Assembly (NCBI RefSeq): GCF_026262505.1
Contig: NC_067207.1
Coordinates: forward strand, 20,924,082-20,988,081
Source of the DNA: Trichomonas vaginalis G3
Taxonomy: Eukaryota; Parabasalia; Trichomonadida; Trichomonadidae
Length of the DNA: 64,000 bases
Direction of reading: 5' to 3'
Below are positions 1 through 9,744 of this stretch, piece after piece; positions within the stretch are counted from its first letter, which is position 1; the number at the start of each line of letters is the position of its first letter. A program made the position numbers and the translations under genes. The notes under the pieces are model-generated. The model saw nothing but the letters and a program-made list of their open reading frames with translations, was not told where the DNA came from and searched no databases.

Positions 1-1695
1 TTACTGTCAAAATTTCGTGTTACGAGTGATTTTACCTACCTTATAGCCTCATTTAAAAGAGATCGATATATTACTATTTTTGATTTTACTATGCACATAC
101 TTGTTATATTCATAATTAAATAATAAGAAAAAACATAATAATATCAATTTTGCAATAACATGTTTTAAGCGTCAATACAACTGCCTAAATATATAATACA
201 TCTATCATATAATATAAAATTATGAGTATGTGGTTACAAAATACAATATTATCAAATCAGATTTCATTATGAAATCAATATTTGATATATTCATAATAAA
301 TCACATTGTTAATATAATAATCATTATCAAAGAAACAATAAGAAATAAAATATCAACCTTAATGTTAGAGAATTTTCAAATTGTTTCAAATTAAAAATAA
401 GAACTTATTTAACCATATCCTATCGTCCAATATATGGAATCGTGCAATTTATATTCGGATATTTTAGAAAAATATATCAATTTAGTTCATAAATTATTCT
501 TTATATTATTTCAGTATATCATATTGCACAATCATGTTATAATATTGGAATGTAGTTTTGTATTGTATTGTTTGGTTCTAAGTCTTCTCATTTCAAAAAG
601 ATTATTCCTTATTTCCTCAAAAAGGCTAAGTAAATCAAAACTTGGATAGCATATACTAAATAATATATAATTGGATAAGCATAATAGCTCAGGACGAAAG
701 AAAAAAAATCAGATAAAAGTATGCATAATATTTTCGGTTCAGTTTATTTTTAAATGAATTGTCATTAAATTTGTAATGCATTTTTTAAACCAAAAAACCA
801 AAATTCCAAGCTTTTACTTTTGAATGGTATTCAAATTTACCCTCTCCTATGAAAATGCCCCAGCAATATTTGAATTGATTTAAATCTAATTAAAGATATT
901 TACAAAATAAATTCACGTCTCAAATTTACCTACCTATTTAAATATATTTAATATAGTTTAGAGTTGAATTTTACGTAATCAAAAAATTAAATTAAACTAA
1001 AAGTTAAAATTTGTTGGTAGTTACCTAAGAGCTATATCCGGATTCATGATATAGAGCATTTCACTGTGTTAATTGAGCTGATTTTCAAACTTCAGACAAG
1101 ATGCTCCAATATGTACAACTTGGGTTGGGAGTTATTCCTTCTAACTCTGCATGTACTAATATTTATCCAAACACTGTAATGAATTTTATTTTCTTGCCTA
1201 GATTTTGATTTTATAGACCACCTGTCATAGCATGAAAAAAAATGCCATATATAAAAAGATGCCGCTGATATTAATATTCCCTTTATCAATAATTACACAA
1301 GCCAATAGTGTATGAATTGATGCATCCTATATATATCAAAAGCAATGAGCTTGATATTTTGTTGAGATATTTATCTATTATTAAAATAAAATATTGTAAA
1401 TTTGCTAAATAGAAGCAATAATAGTAATCTAGTAGGTTTCAGGTATATAGCTACTATCATGCCAAATACAACTGTATCAATGGGTGTTAACTTTATTTTA
1501 ACATATATCTCTTGATTTGCGATGATTTCGCGATGAAAACCATTGAAATATCAATATATTCTTCATTAGTCAAGTACCCTTCAATAAGTTCACATTAAAA
1601 ACAAATGAATCATGATTTATAGTCGTTTTCGGATCAAATTTTAAGTTTTTATGGTAAAAATTTTTTGGCAAAATTAAAAATTTTGGGAAAAAAAA
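1..1695. other. AT-rich intergenic region
   Basis: No convincing gene is visible. The short open frames here (longest about 70 codons) have no domain resemblance and start without an initiator-like motif. The sequence is mostly A/T runs and simple words such as ATATAATA. Confidence 0.6.
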
Positions 1696-1708
1696 TCAAA
1701 TTTATTCA
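1696..1708 (+). promoter_or_regulatory. Initiator-like motif TCAAATTTATTCA
   Basis: The motif directly abuts the ATG of the PARP-like gene. Trichomonad genes are known to use an Inr element (T. vaginalis consensus close to TCAYTWYTCATTA) within about 20 nt of the start codon. The match here supports both the chosen start and the parabasalid assignment. Confidence 0.6.
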
Positions 1709-3400
1709 ATGTCTGATTCAGAAGAAGTGGTATATGTCGAATACGAAGAAGAGGAAATATTAGAAGAAGAAGAGGAAGAGGAAATGAATGATATCTTCAG
1801 TGAACACACTATTAATGTAGGATATACTCAGCTCGTTAACTCTGTTGGTACATTGAAGGCCTTTGTACCAACCTGTGAAGCTGATTTATCTCCATATGGA
1901 TTAATTACTGTCTACATTCCAGCAAATTTACTCCCTCTCTCATTGCAAAGTGTCCTTTGTTTGAATGTTTCACAGCACCTGTTAAAAGTCAGTATAAATT
2001 TAGAAGATTATAATTGGAGAAATCGTCCAAAGTTCTTTGAAGTTGAACATCCCGTTTATCATAAGAATTTTGTAGGTATTGCCTTGGTAAGAGAACTTGC
2101 CGAAAAATTCTTTACACAAAAATATGAACCCAAATCTGAATACAGGTCAAAAGCTTTTGTTCTTGCATCCAACACCAAATTTCAAGAATCTAAGGTTCAA
2201 AAGATTACAAATCATGGTTTCACTAAAGTACAAGCTATTTCAGCATTAAATCAAGTCAATGGAGACACTGATGCTGCAATATATTTACTCCGTACAGGCC
2301 TTGTTCCAAAACATTTTTCAGCTTACGGATCCACGAAAGATATATTGATTTCATACAACCAATGTCCTCTCCTTTACTTAGTTCTTGAAATTGTTGACAT
2401 TTATTTGAATTTGACCGACCATTGCTGCATTTGCATGAAGCCACTCGGTGAACCAACAATCAAGCCAACAGTTTGTGATAATCCTTTATGTATTGTAAAG
2501 TATGAAAAAATCGGAATCGGAACAACCGTTGTTCAAGAAATCCGACGCGATCTAGGAGTTGCAGATCTCTTGTTCTCCGTATTTGCATCAACTATTGGCG
2601 AATTTCTTCTCCCAGCTCCCAAAGAATTCAACAATACTGAAATGATGAACATTTTCAAGGAACTTCCACCTGTAAATACGTTGGCACAATATCGTTCCGA
2701 TAACAAACTTTGCGCCTGCATCGGAGTTAAGCCTTTCAATCTCATCAGATGGATTTTATTCACAAATAAAAGCCACTTTATGGCTTTACCACCAGAATTA
2801 AGAATTAAAGAAATCAACTGCAAGTATCAATTCCTTACTCTCATTTCAAACTTCGAAAAAGAAGCAATTTTTAAGGAATACAAGAAAAAATTTGGAAGTT
2901 TCTACTTATGGCATGGTTCCAGCTCAAACAGATGGTACCCCATTCTCAGAAATGGACTCAAAATTTGTTCTAATGACAATAAATTAATGGCTCATGGTGC
3001 TGCCCACGGAAGTGGAATTTATTTAGCAAAATGCATCCAAACATCCCGAGGATATATACGTTCTTCTGCTAATAATTACAAGCGCTCGATGTATGGTGAC
3101 TTAAACATGATCGCTTTATGTGAAGTTATCAAAGATTTTAAACATCTCACTGAGGTTCAAGACTTTTGCCATGTTTTGAGGGATGAAAGCGAATGCATTG
3201 TAAGATTCCTTTTCATTAACGTTCAAACAAGTTCATATGATACACTGAAGCAAAAATTCAGCAAAATCCCATCTATCTACGATGTTTTCAATAGCTATGC
3301 TGAAACAACAAAGAAGAAACAAGCTGAGAAAGCGGAAATGGAGAAACAAAAAGCACTTGAAATGGAAAAACAAAAGGAGGAAAAGCAAGACGACTTTTAA
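1709..3400 (+). CDS. PARP-like mono-ADP-ribosyltransferase with UBA-like segment
   Basis: 563 aa. The N-terminus is acidic (about residues 4-27, mostly E). Around residues 165-200 is a segment with UBA-type spacing (KITNHGFTKVQAISAL...). A Cys-rich stretch (CCICMKPLG, then TVCDNPLC, about 240-260) resembles the one upstream of the catalytic domain in PARP6/8-type proteins. The C-terminal catalytic fold shows WHGSS (His402), SGIYLA (Tyr438) and SECIVRF (Glu495), so an H-Y-E-type triad seems to be kept. Such enzymes use NAD+ to ADP-ribosylate proteins or nucleic acids; with Glu present, even polymer formation is conceivable. The tail is charged and E/K-rich (about 535-563), probably helical. 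The gene is intact and intronless. The subfamily is inferred from motif order; membership of the PARP superfamily is the firmer part. Confidence 0.8.
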   Translation: MSDSEEVVYVEYEEEEILEEEEEEEMNDIFSEHTINVGYTQLVNSVGTLKAFVPTCEADLSPYGLITVYIPANLLPLSLQSVLCLNVSQHLLKVSINLEDYNWRNRPKFFEVEHPVYHKNFVGIALVRELAEKFFTQKYEPKSEYRSKAFVLASNTKFQESKVQKITNHGFTKVQAISALNQVNGDTDAAIYLLRTGLVPKHFSAYGSTKDILISYNQCPLLYLVLEIVDIYLNLTDHCCICMKPLGEPTIKPTVCDNPLCIVKYEKIGIGTTVVQEIRRDLGVADLLFSVFASTIGEFLLPAPKEFNNTEMMNIFKELPPVNTLAQYRSDNKLCACIGVKPFNLIRWILFTNKSHFMALPPELRIKEINCKYQFLTLISNFEKEAIFKEYKKKFGSFYLWHGSSSNRWYPILRNGLKICSNDNKLMAHGAAHGSGIYLAKCIQTSRGYIRSSANNYKRSMYGDLNMIALCEVIKDFKHLTEVQDFCHVLRDESECIVRFLFINVQTSSYDTLKQKFSKIPSIYDVFNSYAETTKKKQAEKAEMEKQKALEMEKQKEEKQDDF

Positions 3401-3796
3401 TTCTTTATTCATTTGTAGTTTTTTTATTTATTTATAAATGATTTATTATTTTGATTTTTTTTAATCCAAAAATATCCTAGTATATTAAAAAGTTGTCAAC
3501 AAAGACACGCTTTATTCGTGACTTTGTGCTAGATTTAGATATCAAAAATTTGATTTCAAATTCAATTTAGATTCCAGTCAAACTCAATGGATATGTATCT
3601 TTCTATATAAGGAAACAATGTGCGCTATACAATTCCCTGTTTAAAATCTCCTTGTGTTTCTGTGGAGAAAAAAAATATTCATTTTAGGTACCTATGCAAG
3701 TTTTCCTAATATTAGGATATTAGGGTATTATAAATGATAAAGAGCGAAGACAAAAAAGAAAATTATTTTTTCTGATATAATTTCATAACAAGTAGT
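3401..3796. other. Convergent intergenic spacer
   Basis: This spacer lies between the 3' ends of two convergent genes. It is T-rich just after the PARP stop codon, with no open frame or repeat that stands out. Confidence 0.5.
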
Positions 3797-4699
3797 TTAT
3801 TGCTTATCAATATATCTTACATCATCTAAAATATCCTTGTTAACAAGCATGTCAAAATATGTAAATCCGGTTGGTTTTGGTTGAGGACGTAAATTTGTGG
3901 GAGCCATTGGTTCTGCGCCAGATGAAGACTTTTCAACAGCCACAGGTATAGGTAAACCATTCTCATCAACCTTTTGATCACTTCCTCCTCGGAATTTTTC
4001 AACAGCTCTTCTGAATTTCTCGGCTTCTGCCTCTTCATCAGGTGGTGGACCCCAAAGGGCACCTCCTTTCTTTGGCGGAGGATTTGTTTCCTCTTCATCT
4101 TGATTTTGAATTTGATTTTCTGTCTGTTTTGGCTGTTCTGCATTTCTTCCTGCTCGTTGGCGTTGTAATTCTTCTTGAAATGCTTTCGCATTTTCCCTTT
4201 CGTCAGGTGGAGGACCCCATAATGCTCCACCACCAGATCTTGGCATATCTTCTTCCTCATCATTATCCATTGGAGATATTCCCATTTCATGGTTGTATCC
4301 CCAAAGTGCACCAGCCTGTTTTTCTACGACAATTTCAACTTTTCTCTTTTTAGGAGATATCTTTTCAGGTTGTACTGGTTCTTCAGGTTGAGATGGCTTT
4401 AATTCTTGAGGTGGTTCTTCTTTTTGAGCAGATCTGGCTGAATTTCGTTGAGAATCTTTTTTCGTTGCATCTTTTGCTGCTGGTTTTTTCTTTCTGATAA
4501 TGTTTCTTGCAAATTGACTGTGTGGGTCAAATTTTGTAATAGGTCCTTCGGCACCTGCTACCCAATGTGGACCTTGATTTACTTTCGCGCGTTCTTCATC
4601 TATTTGACTTCGAAGCATCTTCATAACTTTTTCCATTTCGTTCACATCGTTTTCCAATTTCTCACTTCTCTTGGGTATTTTCGATTGACGAGGAGGCAT
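3797..4699 (-). CDS. Low-complexity cytoskeletal-type protein with three GALWG motifs
   Basis: 300 aa from the ATG at 4699 (MPPRQSK). An upstream in-frame extension reads through A/T-rich leader and was rejected. The first about 25 to 60 residues look like a coiled coil (EKLENDVNEMEKVMKML). The middle is K/E/P-rich and contains three copies of a GALWG motif, two of them as GALWGPPPDE. The C-terminus ends FDMLVNKDILDDVRYIDKQ. I do not recognise the family. The repeated Trp motif in a disordered, charged protein would suit a docking protein of the cytoskeleton or flagellar apparatus, but that is inference. It is convergent with the PARP-like gene and lies next to a LisH-type gene on the same strand. 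Confidence 0.7.
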   Translation of the reverse strand: MPPRQSKIPKRSEKLENDVNEMEKVMKMLRSQIDEERAKVNQGPHWVAGAEGPITKFDPHSQFARNIIRKKKPAAKDATKKDSQRNSARSAQKEEPPQELKPSQPEEPVQPEKISPKKRKVEIVVEKQAGALWGYNHEMGISPMDNDEEEDMPRSGGGALWGPPPDERENAKAFQEELQRQRAGRNAEQPKQTENQIQNQDEEETNPPPKKGGALWGPPPDEEAEAEKFRRAVEKFRGGSDQKVDENGLPIPVAVEKSSSGAEPMAPTNLRPQPKPTGFTYFDMLVNKDILDDVRYIDKQ

Positions 4700-5087
4700 C
4701 TGTTTAAAATTACTATAAAAAATAAAATTCAATGATGAAAAAATTTGAGCTTCAAAATTTAATAATTTAGAATGTTTCCCATAGTTTACTTTTTTTTTTG
4801 AGTGAATGAGAAGGAGATGAAATTTATGATACATGTCCCCTGTCTAGAGAGAAATTCATTATGACAACATTTTTTCTGGTCAATTTATAAGATTCTTCAA
4901 AAGATTCATTGAAAAATTGTAATAAATTTTGTCAAATTATTGATTCTTCTACTCAAATTGATATCAAACCAAACTTTTATGTGTATAATTTGGTGATTCG
5001 GGCTCATTTATAAAGAAACAATCAAATATTATAAAAATTGAATTAAAATAATTAAGGAAATGAATAGCTTTAACAAATATATTAACA
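4700..5087. other. Intergenic spacer
   Basis: AT-rich spacer between two minus-strand genes. It contains the leader of the GALWG gene (a TCATTGAATTTT word about 20 nt upstream of its ATG) and no independent gene that I can support. Confidence 0.5.
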
Positions 5088-6314
5088 TTACTCATATGAA
5101 TAAACAACAACCTCTTCTTCTTCAATGAAATCTTCTTCCTCCTCTTCTTCTTCGATGTTTTCTTCCTTCTTCTCTTCTTGTGCAACGGAAGAATGTTTCG
5201 AGTGGATGCTTGGAGGCAGTGAAGAACCTGAAGATTTCTTTGATGAAACACTTGGAGGCTTTGATGAATTTGTTGACGCAGACTTTGATGATGAAGCTGA
5301 TTTATCTTCTACTTTGTTATCAGATTTCTTCGTGGAAACAGAGTTTTTATCTGATTTTGTTTGATAATTTGAAACAGTAACATCATTGAATGTTGCAAGA
5401 TTGGAAATGTCAGGTGTTTGTTGCTTGATAAGGTATTCTTCCTCTAACGAATGAACTGAACCAGGATTTCGAATATTTGGACTGATTTCGGAATCTGGCT
5501 GAGCGGCTCTATCAACTCGTTCTGGTAACTCAAGTAATTTATTAATCCTATCTTGGAATGTTAATTTTTGCTTTTGTAATGCAGATTTACGATCGGTTTG
5601 CTTAGATGACGATTTATATGAAGATTTTGCAGGTAATGATGATTTATTTTGAGATGATGTATATGAGCGAAGGTCCTGCTGTTGACTGCTTTGAATATCA
5701 ACAACTCCTCGTGATTTAACTTGAGAATCTGTTTTGTATGATGATTTATCAGTACGCTCTGTACCTACTCTCTGCGATGTTGCTCTGCTCGAGTGATGAC
5801 CATCACTTCTGTGATGTCTATGGTGATGATGTCCAATAGGCTCTGGATCTTGAGAAATTACAAGATCTTGAGGAGTAGTTACATGTTCTTCAGAATCTTC
5901 ATGATAATGACGACGGTGGTATGGTGGTGGTGGATCGTTTTTTGTGCATTCTGGTCTGAAATTTTTTACAATTTGTTCAAATTCTCTTTCTGTTGGTGGA
6001 AGTTTAAGTGGTATACTAACAGGAAGTTTCTTTGGTTGATGTTGAACATATCCATTTGTTTCTAGAGATAAAGTAAATAACGTTCTTTCCATTTTATTAG
6101 AAACAAGAAAATTTGATACCCAATTCGATGCTATTCTATATTCTATACCATCTGGGATTTGCTTTGCAGTTTCTGGATGATTATTAAAATGCCAAGAAGC
6201 TTTTGCAGAAATTTGGCACGCAATTGCATTTTTGAACGCATACTGAAAATCTCTAATATTACCCGGATTATTAGTTGCTGATGCCTCTGAATAATAATCA
6301 GTTCCAGATGACAT
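5088..6314 (-). CDS. LisH-like domain protein (centriolar/basal-body type)
   Basis: 408 aa from the ATG at 6314 (MSSGTDYY). The first about 90 residues contain a helical N-terminus followed by a LisH-like segment (IASNWVSNFLVSNKMERTLFTLSLETN region), the arrangement seen in OFD1 and CEP20/FOPNL, which dimerise through LisH at centrioles. The rest is disordered: His-rich around 150-165 (GHHHHRHHR), then Ser/Lys-rich, ending in an E-rich block and VVVYSYE. A TCAATTTG initiator word lies 9-15 nt before the ATG. Function at the basal body is inferred from the N-terminal fold alone; the low-complexity body gives no further clue. Confidence 0.65.
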   Translation of the reverse strand: MSSGTDYYSEASATNNPGNIRDFQYAFKNAIACQISAKASWHFNNHPETAKQIPDGIEYRIASNWVSNFLVSNKMERTLFTLSLETNGYVQHQPKKLPVSIPLKLPPTEREFEQIVKNFRPECTKNDPPPPYHRRHYHEDSEEHVTTPQDLVISQDPEPIGHHHHRHHRSDGHHSSRATSQRVGTERTDKSSYKTDSQVKSRGVVDIQSSQQQDLRSYTSSQNKSSLPAKSSYKSSSKQTDRKSALQKQKLTFQDRINKLLELPERVDRAAQPDSEISPNIRNPGSVHSLEEEYLIKQQTPDISNLATFNDVTVSNYQTKSDKNSVSTKKSDNKVEDKSASSSKSASTNSSKPPSVSSKKSSGSSLPPSIHSKHSSVAQEEKKEENIEEEEEEEDFIEEEEVVVYSYE

Positions 6315-6644
6315 AAGAAAACAAATTGAAAAAAAAACTGACAATTTTAACTTATTCGGTTTCTTACATCTCTGAGTTTCTATTGCTCTGCATTTTTACT
6401 GAAATTTGGTTATCTTGGGCATCACTATAGAGAAAATTCACACGCATGTGATATTTTTACTGACATCTTATTGATTCATCATAATCCAAAAATGAATTGA
6501 ACCATTGGCATTATCCATTAATGTTTGCACTAATTTCTATGCTAAGAGGTTTTCTGCAAAGCTCTAGGATTAACTTATTTCTCGAAAATTCTTTCAATTG
6601 AATTGAATGTGAGGGAAAAGTGTTCGTTTAAAAATTGTAACTGA
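6315..6644. promoter_or_regulatory. Divergent promoter region
   Basis: 330 bp between the divergent LisH-type and gamma-tubulin-complex genes. An initiator-like word (TCAATTTG on the minus strand, 6322-6329) serves the leftward gene. No clear Inr could be picked for the rightward gene, whose leader reads GTTTAAAAATTGTAACTGA before the ATG. Confidence 0.45.
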
Positions 6645-9494
6645 ATGAGTTTTCTTCCAAAATTGCGAGAAATCGCAAATAATTTTGGAGTTGAACTTAA
6701 CAGGAGCAAGATTTCATACTTGTTGTCGAAATTTTTTAGTTTGATTCCTCAAAATCTCAATGGAAATGAGCAAACTGAATTATTAGCTCTCAGTTACATA
6801 TTAAAAGGGGATACGGTAAAATCAGATTCGATATTAAACATTTCTCGTTCTATACCATCAAAATATTCCGATATATTATTAGTATTAGTGTTATTATCGG
6901 AAAATAATGAAAGAAAAGCAAATGTATCTCTCAACATTCCTACAATAAAACAGATAGAAAATACAACAGACAAATATCAAGAATATAATACTGATATTAC
7001 TTTTGAAGATTATATCAAACAACGCTTTGCAGATGTTCAAAATCAGCAACTTACATTACTTTCAACTAGTGAAGCGTCACAAGTTATTGTTATGACATTA
7101 ACCGGTTTAAAAACAGATTACACAGAAATATTAGATGATCAGATTAAAATCACAACTCAAGTAAGATTTGAACATCATACAGAAGCATCTTCAATTGAAT
7201 TATTCCGTAAATTTTGTCAAATTGGACAAACACGTTTACAAATTGTAAAAAGTCTTAAACATGATTCGTTTTCATATGAAATTCGACATCATCTTGCTCA
7301 TTTTGATGCATACATTTCAACTTTAATTGATAATTCGCCAACATCAATTCTCACAAAAATTCGCCCCTTCGGACAAGTTTTCAAATGGATATATCGACTT
7401 CTCCAAAAAGAATCATTTGATGATATACATAAGGAACTTCTTCTTAGCTCTCAAACAAGTTTTAAATCAAGTTTATCATTAAATCTTTGGCAAGCTGCAT
7501 TTGAAGAGACAGCTAGACCACTCTACAACTTTGCATTTACAACAGATGAATTTGAACAGCCAAAAATCTTGTTTACTTTTAAAGATATCAAAGAAGATTG
7601 TATTTTTGCTGGAGAACTCCTTAGATTTCTTAGAGATGCTGCACCATCGCATCCTGTTATCGAACTTTCCATTAAATTTGCTGAGGTTTTTCTGAATTTA
7701 GAAAACAGATTAAATGAATACGAAAAACGCTGCAACAAAGCAATAGAAAGGAACACAGACCAATGGATACGATTTCATGCACATCAAGAAGAAATCAAGT
7801 ACAATAAATTTGTTCGCGAACAAAACGCAGCACGTGAAAATTTGAGGCAAGAAAGAATCAGAGAATTAAGTGAAATGAACAGACTGAAAAAAGCAAAACA
7901 GGAAGAATATGATAGACTTAGACAAGAAGCTGAAGAGTATAAAGCCAAAAAGAAGGAAGAGGAAAGACAGCAAAAAGAAGAAGAGAAAGCATACATTGAA
8001 CAAGTAATGTCTGCAAAATCAGCAAATCCTGTAATGAGGCCATTAACTCAACACGAATTAGAACTTGTCGAAAGAGAGAAATTAGATTTGTTTCTTGAGT
8101 TCCAGGACCAGATGAGAGAACTTGGAGCAAGTGAAGAACAAATCATGAAGTTCTTCCCTGACATTAATATTCCTGAAGATGAAAATGATGCTTTGAATGT
8201 AAATGTCGAAGAAATCGAAGAAGAAGAAGAGGAAGAAAAGAAAATCGTTGAAGAAGAAGAAGAACAAGAAGTTGAACAACAAGCACCAATAAAAATGACA
8301 CCAGATGTTTCTAATAACTTGATCCAGTTGCAATATACATCTTTTGTTGATGAAATTGATGAATCTGAAACTGATCACCAAGAATTTCATCGTCCTCAAG
8401 AGCAACAAAGAGGAAATCAAGAAGAAGATGTTCAAACAACAAATAATGAACAAGAAACAGCTGATAATAACCAAATTTTGGAAAATAATCAAAATGATAA
8501 TCAAAATATGGATATTGAGGAAGAAGAGGAGGAAGAGGAAGAAGATATGTATGAACTTGCGCCACCTTTGCAAACAATTCCTGCAATTTTCCATAGATTA
8601 GTAATTCCATCTTTTAAATTACAACACAAACTTATATCTAAAGCAGTTTTCTCGCTTATAAAAGCAAGAGATTTATTTGTTGATCAACTTACGGCTCTCA
8701 GGAAGATTTTTCTCATTCAACCTTCTCCGATGATGGATAAATTCATTGAAGAATTCACTGATATTCCATATCAATTAGGATCGAATGTGAGAATTACAAG
8801 AGCTTTCAAACAAGGTTGTGAAAAAGCAGGATTTAAAGGAGCTGTTTCTATTTCTCTTGATGTTAATCAGCCAACAACTGTTCAAGGAATCATTGAACAA
8901 TTAGATGGAATGATTATAGAGTTGGCTCCTGAAGAGATCTTCCTAAGATTGTTGCCTGATTCCATTATCAAAGAATATGTTGCTACTTTTAGAATGATCA
9001 TGATGCTTGCCCTCGCTAAAGCTGCAATCAAGAAGCTTTGGAGACTTGATAGAGATTCATATTCTCATCAAAGCGATGCATTTGCTTTTAGATTTATGTC
9101 TCATTTTGTCATTGCAACAGAAGCATATCTTTATGGTTCTGCATTAGCAAGAGTTGTTCCTGATTTAGAGAAAGTTTCTTATAATGAAAGCATTGAAGAA
9201 TATCTGCAAAGCCACAGAAATGTTGTCAAAATTATGTCGATTTATACATTAACTTCCCAAGATATGCTTCCATTTAAAACAAACCTTTGTTCTGCACTTG
9301 GAGAAATTATCAGATACGCATATGGTCCACTTCTTGGTGAGTCTGGTATTTCTTCAAATGATTTCTTTAACAATGCACATGTTTTCGCTGAATTAACCAG
9401 ACAAATGGATGATTCATTTGCTGGTCAAAATGAAACTTACAAATTACTTTATCTTTTGTTTGAAGATTTTCTCAATGAAAATAATTATGTTTAA
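6645..9494 (+). CDS. Gamma-tubulin complex component (GCP6/GCP5-like, Spc97/Spc98 family)
   Basis: 949 aa. The N-terminal half carries a GRIP1-type helical region (SEASQVIVMTLTGL, then EIRHHLAHFDAYI and SPTSILTKIRPFGQVFKWIYRLLQ). A long charged coiled coil follows (about 380-460, rich in R/E/K), then acidic EEEEE runs (about 525-640), then a GRIP2-like C-terminal helical domain (ATEAYLYGSALARVV, HRNVVKIMSIY). The family nucleates microtubules by binding gamma-tubulin; a large low-complexity insertion between the two GRIP halves is typical of GCP5/GCP6 rather than GCP2/3. It is intact, intronless and divergent from the LisH-type gene, which would also suit a centrosomal role. The exact GCP subtype is uncertain. 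Confidence 0.65.
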   Translation: MSFLPKLREIANNFGVELNRSKISYLLSKFFSLIPQNLNGNEQTELLALSYILKGDTVKSDSILNISRSIPSKYSDILLVLVLLSENNERKANVSLNIPTIKQIENTTDKYQEYNTDITFEDYIKQRFADVQNQQLTLLSTSEASQVIVMTLTGLKTDYTEILDDQIKITTQVRFEHHTEASSIELFRKFCQIGQTRLQIVKSLKHDSFSYEIRHHLAHFDAYISTLIDNSPTSILTKIRPFGQVFKWIYRLLQKESFDDIHKELLLSSQTSFKSSLSLNLWQAAFEETARPLYNFAFTTDEFEQPKILFTFKDIKEDCIFAGELLRFLRDAAPSHPVIELSIKFAEVFLNLENRLNEYEKRCNKAIERNTDQWIRFHAHQEEIKYNKFVREQNAARENLRQERIRELSEMNRLKKAKQEEYDRLRQEAEEYKAKKKEEERQQKEEEKAYIEQVMSAKSANPVMRPLTQHELELVEREKLDLFLEFQDQMRELGASEEQIMKFFPDINIPEDENDALNVNVEEIEEEEEEEKKIVEEEEEQEVEQQAPIKMTPDVSNNLIQLQYTSFVDEIDESETDHQEFHRPQEQQRGNQEEDVQTTNNEQETADNNQILENNQNDNQNMDIEEEEEEEEEDMYELAPPLQTIPAIFHRLVIPSFKLQHKLISKAVFSLIKARDLFVDQLTALRKIFLIQPSPMMDKFIEEFTDIPYQLGSNVRITRAFKQGCEKAGFKGAVSISLDVNQPTTVQGIIEQLDGMIIELAPEEIFLRLLPDSIIKEYVATFRMIMMLALAKAAIKKLWRLDRDSYSHQSDAFAFRFMSHFVIATEAYLYGSALARVVPDLEKVSYNESIEEYLQSHRNVVKIMSIYTLTSQDMLPFKTNLCSALGEIIRYAYGPLLGESGISSNDFFNNAHVFAELTRQMDDSFAGQNETYKLLYLLFEDFLNENNYV

Positions 9495-9744
9495 ATGTAT
9501 TGTATATTTATTCTAATTGACTATAATTCTCTATTTTTGGGCTAAATTTCTCCCAATTAAGCTTAAGAAATACTAATAGCACCTCAAGAACCCATTTGTT
9601 CTTACAATCGTGAAAAAAAAAGTAAAACATTATTTTCGAAATTAATTATTCTATTCCTTTAGCTTGTTTTGAAATGGCAAAATCATTTCTATATAATTTA
9701 TTCAAATGTTGGTCATGTACTCTTTCTAAAATGTGCCATATTTG

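Noticed and set aside
434-649. A 71-codon hydrophobic open frame near the left edge
   Set aside because: No initiator motif and I/L/F/Y content as expected from AT-rich DNA. Not supported as a gene.
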